Source: Planctomyces sp. SH-PL62
GTDB taxonomy: Bacteria > Planctomycetota > Planctomycetia > Isosphaerales > Isosphaeraceae
DNA length: 64,000 bases
Assembly: GCF_001610895.1 (NCBI RefSeq)
Contig: NZ_CP011273.1
Location: 3,038,001-3,102,000 of the forward strand
Reading direction: 5' to 3'
In this document: in pieces, positions 60,734-64,000 of the stretch
Layout of the letters: each line of letters opens with the position of its first letter
Position numbering within the stretch: the stretch's first letter is position 1
Notes under the pieces: model-generated
What the model was told of the DNA's origin: nothing
What the model saw: only the letters and a program-made list of their open reading frames with translations
Database searches by the model: none
Made by a program: the position numbers and the translations under genes

Positions 60734-63121
60734 ATGATCACACCGCTCAGGATTCGCGGGATCGTTCTCGTTTGGGCCTGCCTCGGGATCGGGGCGGGGG
60801 GCGCGGGACGCGCCTTCGCGGAAGAGGCCCCGGCGCCGTCCGGCAAGCCCAGGTTGGCCGACTACTTCGGGTTCCTGCCGCTGGAGATCTACAAGCTCGA
60901 ATACCGGATCAGCAACCTGACGCTCGCGGACGTCGACGGCGACAAGGTCGACGACGTGATCGTCGCCGACAACGCCCGGTCGCGGATCGACCTCCTCCTC
61001 TCCTCCCAGAAGCCCGCCGGCGCGGCCGACTCCCGGCCCTTCCGCAAGGAGGTCAACGACCTGGAGTCCGACAAGCGGATGCGGTCCGCCAACCTCCCGG
61101 TCGATCGCGAGATCGTCAGCCTGGGCGCCGGCGACTTCAACGGCGACGGCAAGCCCGACCTGATCTTCTACGGCTCCCCGGCCGAGATCGTCATCCTCCA
61201 CAACGAGGGGGCGGGCAAGTTCGGGCCCCCCAGGCGGATCAAGTGCGGCGACGCCGTGGAGGCCCCCAACGCCCTGGCCGTCGGCGATTTCGACCAGGAC
61301 GGCCGCGACGACGTGGCGCTGCTGGCGGAGGGCGAACTGGTCCTGATCCGCCAGCCCGAGCCCGGCGTCCTCTCCGAGCCCGAACGGGTCCCGCACACGG
61401 CGACCAACCCCCGGATGGTCAAGATCCACGACCTCGACGGCGACGGCGCGGCCGATCTCGTCATCATGGACGGCGACCCCGAGCACCCGATCCACGTCCG
61501 CTTCGCCACGGCCGACAAGAAGCTCGGGCCCGAGCGCCGGTTCGCCCTGGCGACCCCCCGGGCCCTGGCGTTCGGCCAGATCGACGGCAAGGGGGGCGTC
61601 GAGCTGCTGACGGTCGAGGAGCAGTCCGGCCGGGGCAAGGTCTACACGCTCGACGAGTCGGCGCCCGACTCCGACGACCGCTGGGGCCGCCTGGTCTTCT
61701 TCGGCTTCCCCAGGGGGAACGAACGCGGCCGCAGCCTGGCCGTGGGAGACCTCGACGGCGACAAGCGCAAGGACGTGGTCGTCACCGACCCGGCCAACGC
61801 CCAGGTCTGGGTCTACCGCCAGGCCGGCGAGGCGGGCCTCAGCACCGGCGAGTCGTTCCCCGGCCTGCTGGGGGGCAAGGGGACCGTCCTGGCCGACCTC
61901 GACGGCGACGGCCGAGACGAGGTCTACGTCCTCTCCGAGCAGGAGAAGCAGATCGGCCGGAGCCGATTCGAGGAGAACCGTCTGACCTTCCCCGCCGCCC
62001 TGCCGATCAAGGGCGAACCCGTCGCCATGGCCCTGGCCGACGTCGACGAATCGGGCAAGCCCGCCCTGGTCTACGCGGCCAGGTCCAAGCCGGGGGCCGA
62101 CTCCTTCGAACTGCGGGCGATCCGCGCCGACGGGCCCGGCGGGTTCGCCGAGGTCAAGTTCGGCGCGACCGAGTCCGCGCCCCTCGCGGGCCTCTCCGGG
62201 GCCCCCACGGCGATCCAGGCCTTCGATGTGAACCACGACGGCGAGACCGATTTCCTGGTCTTCAGCGCCTTTGGCTCGCCGATCCTGCTGCTGGGCCAGA
62301 AGGACGAGGCCCTGAAGCCGTTCACCGGCGGCCTCGGCCCGCTCGGCGGCGCGACCCCCGCCGCCCTGACCGTGGCGGACCTGGACGGGCCCGCCCTGAT
62401 GGTCGCCCAGAACACCTTCGCCCGCCGCGTCCAGCTCGACGACCAGGGCCAGTGGCAGATCAAGGACCAGTTCAACGCCGCCCGAGGCACGGCCCAGATC
62501 CAGGGCGCCGCTGCGCTCGACCTCGACGGCGAGGGCCGCAAGGACGTCGTCCTCCTCGACCGCAGCACCAAGTCGCTCCTGTTCCTGACCCCCAAGGACG
62601 GCGTCTACCGCCAGGCCGGCAGCCTCTCCGTGGGGGCGGTCAACTTCGACGGCCTGCACGTCGGCGACTTCGACGGCGACGGACGCGACGACCTCCTGAT
62701 CGCCGGGACCGACCGCTTCGCCGTGCTCCAGACCGGGGGACGCGGCCGCCGCCTCAAGGTCATCGCCAGCTACGAGCCTCGCACCGTCGAGGGACGGCTC
62801 GGCGACCTCATCGCCGGCGACTTCAACGCCGACGGCGTCGCCGACGTGATCTTCACCGACGTCGCCGAACAGGCCCTGGACGTCGCCACCTTCGACGGCG
62901 GCGAGGACCTCCTCCACGCCCTCACCTTCAAGCTCTACGAGCGCAAGTCGTTCCGGGGCGGCGGCGCCTCGTTCGAGCCCCGGGAAATGGCCGCCGGCGA
63001 CGTCGACGGCGACGGCCGCACCGACCTCGTCGTCATCCTCCACGACCGCGTCGTCATCCTCCGCCAGGACCCCGGCCCCGACGAGAAGAAGCCCCCCGAG
63101 ACCGCCGCCGCCCCCCAGTAA
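60734..63121 (+). CDS. Secreted FG-GAP/VCBS repeat protein
   Basis: A 795-residue exported protein. A signal peptide (about 1-32, ending G-R-A-F-A) is followed by at least eleven FG-GAP/VCBS-type units with calcium loops such as D-V-D-G-D-K-V-D-D, D-F-N-G-D-G-K-P-D, D-L-D-G-D-G-A-A-D, D-F-D-G-D-G-R-D-D and D-V-D-G-D-G-R-T-D, enough for one or two seven-bladed beta-propellers (about 45-780). No TPR or ASPIC/UnbV domain is present, unlike the protein at 21299. The C-terminus (GPDEKKPPETAAAPQ) is disordered. Such proteins are extracellular, and adhesion or ligand binding is usual; the role is unknown. Confidence 0.9.
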   Translation: MITPLRIRGIVLVWACLGIGAGGAGRAFAEEAPAPSGKPRLADYFGFLPLEIYKLEYRISNLTLADVDGDKVDDVIVADNARSRIDLLLSSQKPAGAADSRPFRKEVNDLESDKRMRSANLPVDREIVSLGAGDFNGDGKPDLIFYGSPAEIVILHNEGAGKFGPPRRIKCGDAVEAPNALAVGDFDQDGRDDVALLAEGELVLIRQPEPGVLSEPERVPHTATNPRMVKIHDLDGDGAADLVIMDGDPEHPIHVRFATADKKLGPERRFALATPRALAFGQIDGKGGVELLTVEEQSGRGKVYTLDESAPDSDDRWGRLVFFGFPRGNERGRSLAVGDLDGDKRKDVVVTDPANAQVWVYRQAGEAGLSTGESFPGLLGGKGTVLADLDGDGRDEVYVLSEQEKQIGRSRFEENRLTFPAALPIKGEPVAMALADVDESGKPALVYAARSKPGADSFELRAIRADGPGGFAEVKFGATESAPLAGLSGAPTAIQAFDVNHDGETDFLVFSAFGSPILLLGQKDEALKPFTGGLGPLGGATPAALTVADLDGPALMVAQNTFARRVQLDDQGQWQIKDQFNAARGTAQIQGAAALDLDGEGRKDVVLLDRSTKSLLFLTPKDGVYRQAGSLSVGAVNFDGLHVGDFDGDGRDDLLIAGTDRFAVLQTGGRGRRLKVIASYEPRTVEGRLGDLIAGDFNADGVADVIFTDVAEQALDVATFDGGEDLLHALTFKLYERKSFRGGGASFEPREMAAGDVDGDGRTDLVVILHDRVVILRQDPGPDEKKPPETAAAPQ

Positions 63122-63586
63122 CCCCGGGTCGCCCGCCGCGAGCGGGGAAGAGCCGTAGGCCGGATGAGGGCGACGGCCGCCGTCGCATCCCCAGGCCGGC
63201 GCGGGCCTCCGATCGCGCATCACGGTCTCCCACCCTCGCGGGGGAAGACGAGCGCGAGAGCCGTCGGGATTCGCAACCCGGCCGCTTGAAACGCCGACGG
63301 TTTTGGTGCTCAAAATGGTCTTCCCCCTGGCGGGGTAAGACAGACGCCGGAGGCGTCAGATGAGGGGGAGGACGAGCACGGAAGCCGTCGGGATTCGCGG
63401 TCCGTCCGCTCGTACCACCGTCGGTCTTCGTGCTGGTCTTCCCCCTCATCCGGCCCTGCGGGCCACCTTCCCCCGCGAGGGGGGAAGGACTTCATGCTTC
63501 CGATCGGAGCGCCCGGGGCTTCGAAACGCGAGCGGCCCCGCCGAATTGGGCGGGGCCGTGTCGCGATCGCGGGAGGGCGGATCCGA
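63122..63586. repeat. Palindromic repeat nest C
   Basis: This 465-base gap has no gene. Copies of the composite palindromic element are at 63139-63170 (degraded), 63225-63249 (partial), 63318-63370 (full, hairpin GACGCC-GGA-GGCGTC at 63343-63357) and 63438-63488 (reverse), with the distal motif CCGTCGGGATTCGC at 63261-63274 and 63385-63398. The last two copies face each other and form a roughly 170-base imperfect palindrome. Confidence 0.82.
63533..63558 (-). terminator. Hairpin after the partial minus-strand gene
   Basis: CGGCCCCGCC (63533-63542) pairs exactly with GGCGGGGCCG (63549-63558) around GAATTG. It lies 29 bases beyond the stop codon of the gene that enters from the right edge. No clear U-tract. 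Confidence 0.65.
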
Positions 63587-64000
63587 TCAGGGATTGGCCT
63601 GCTTGACCTCGATCACGCCGACGTCGATGTACTGGCCTCCCTTGTCCTGGCGGCAGGAGACGGCGATGACGTTGCGGCCGGCCTTGAGGGCCTGGGCGGC
63701 GTCGGGGCCGAGGGGGACGAGTTCGTAGTTCGACACCCACCGGCCGAGCTTGGCGACGGACTGGCCGTTGAGGAAGATCTCGGCCTCGTCGTCGTGGTGG
63801 ATCGAGAGCCAGATCTGGCCGGTCGGCGCCTCGGCGAGGTCGATTTCCTTGCGGATGCGGATCTCGGGGGTCGTCCACTCGGTGTTGACGACGGTGTTGG
63901 GGGTCTCCTTCGTGCCGAACCCGGAGAGGCCGGACGCCCAGCCGGAGTCGTCGAAGTCGGGCTGGTTCCAGCCCTCGGCGGCGACGTCGTCGGTCGTGTA
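63587..64000 (-). CDS. 3-prime end of a gene with a galactose-binding-like C-terminal domain (partial)
   Basis: The last 137 residues of a protein whose start lies beyond the right edge. The fragment is a beta-sandwich of the galactose-binding type: E-G-W-N-Q-P-D-F-D-D-S-G-W-A-S-G, G-F-G-T-K-E-T-P, then EIRIRKEIDLAEAPTGQIWL and IHHDDEAEIFLNGQSVAKLG, ending D-V-G-V-I-E-V-K-Q-A-N-P. Such domains sit at the end of planctomycete glycoside hydrolases and glutaminase/DUF4965-type proteins; which one cannot be told from this end. A terminator-like hairpin follows the stop. No start codon for this frame exists inside the window. Confidence 0.8.
   Translation of the reverse strand, partial: YTTDDVAAEGWNQPDFDDSGWASGLSGFGTKETPNTVVNTEWTTPEIRIRKEIDLAEAPTGQIWLSIHHDDEAEIFLNGQSVAKLGRWVSNYELVPLGPDAAQALKAGRNVIAVSCRQDKGGQYIDVGVIEVKQANP

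Noticed and set aside
60017-63313. 1098-codon minus-strand frame opposite the FG-GAP gene
   Set aside because: Mirror of the sense-strand repeats, with no coding signals of its own.

Overview
The window is chromosomal DNA from a planctomycete, most likely of the Isosphaeraceae (Paludisphaera/Singulisphaera-like). I infer this from the very high GC content and from families that are expanded in that group. These are three DUF1559 pseudopilin-type proteins with the H-X9-DG tail, two DUF1501 proteins next to c-type cytochrome proteins (one PSCyt1/DUF1549/DUF1553, one Pirellula-type haem protein), a sulfatase, two FG-GAP giants, a beta-helix protein with an LEDR-type N-terminus, a Minf_1886 protein and a split HTTM pair. 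No phage, insertion sequence, CRISPR array or integrase is visible; it reads as core and lineage-specific chromosome.

Layout. 1-6.3 kb: DUF2292 protein, DUF1559 protein, then a PSCyt1/DUF1501 pair separated by a nest of palindromic repeats. 6.4-15.3 kb: Trm112-like protein, RicT/PSP1, Minf_1886, HTTM pair, sulfatase, an unrecognised secreted protein, nucleoside hydrolase, DUF985 cupin and a secreted Pro-rich protein, closed by a 25-bp perfect hairpin. 15.4-19.1 kb, minus strand: a Gly-rich LTXXQ-type protein and a MotA/ExbB-like channel protein with an Ig-domain membrane partner. 19.3-24.2 kb: lipoprotein + DUF1559, then a TPR/FG-GAP/ASPIC protein. 24.2-32.6 kb: a GH106-like rhamnosidase and an EmrA/EmrB/TolC-type export set. 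32.9-39.6 kb: cytochrome/DUF1501 pair, twin tiny lipoproteins, DUF1559 protein and a beta-helix protein. 39.8-46.4 kb: BlaI/M56 regulatory pair, CvpA + S4 protein, divergent SDR/HxlR pair and tRNA-Leu. 46.5-60.0 kb: a complete Tad/Flp pilus locus in three blocks (TadE, TadE and TadG-like on minus; two Flp pilins to TadC on plus; secretin, CpaD/OmpA-like and TadD-like on minus). 60.2-64 kb: a small acidic protein, an FG-GAP protein, another repeat nest and the 3-prime end of a gene with a galactose-binding-like domain.

Most of the genes serve the cell envelope: secretion, surface fibres, polysaccharide attack and stress sensing. The clearest multi-gene machine is the Tad pilus. The least explained pair is the MotA/ExbB-like protein with its three-TM Ig-like partner. 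Two genes (the TolC-like gene and the CpaD/OmpA-like gene) are each broken by a single-base shift in a five-G run; these look more like assembly errors than real decay. Three intergenic nests share a palindromic repeat family whose hairpins show a compensatory base change.

Limits: all family calls are from reading protein motifs, without database searches. Promoters and operators are pattern matches only.
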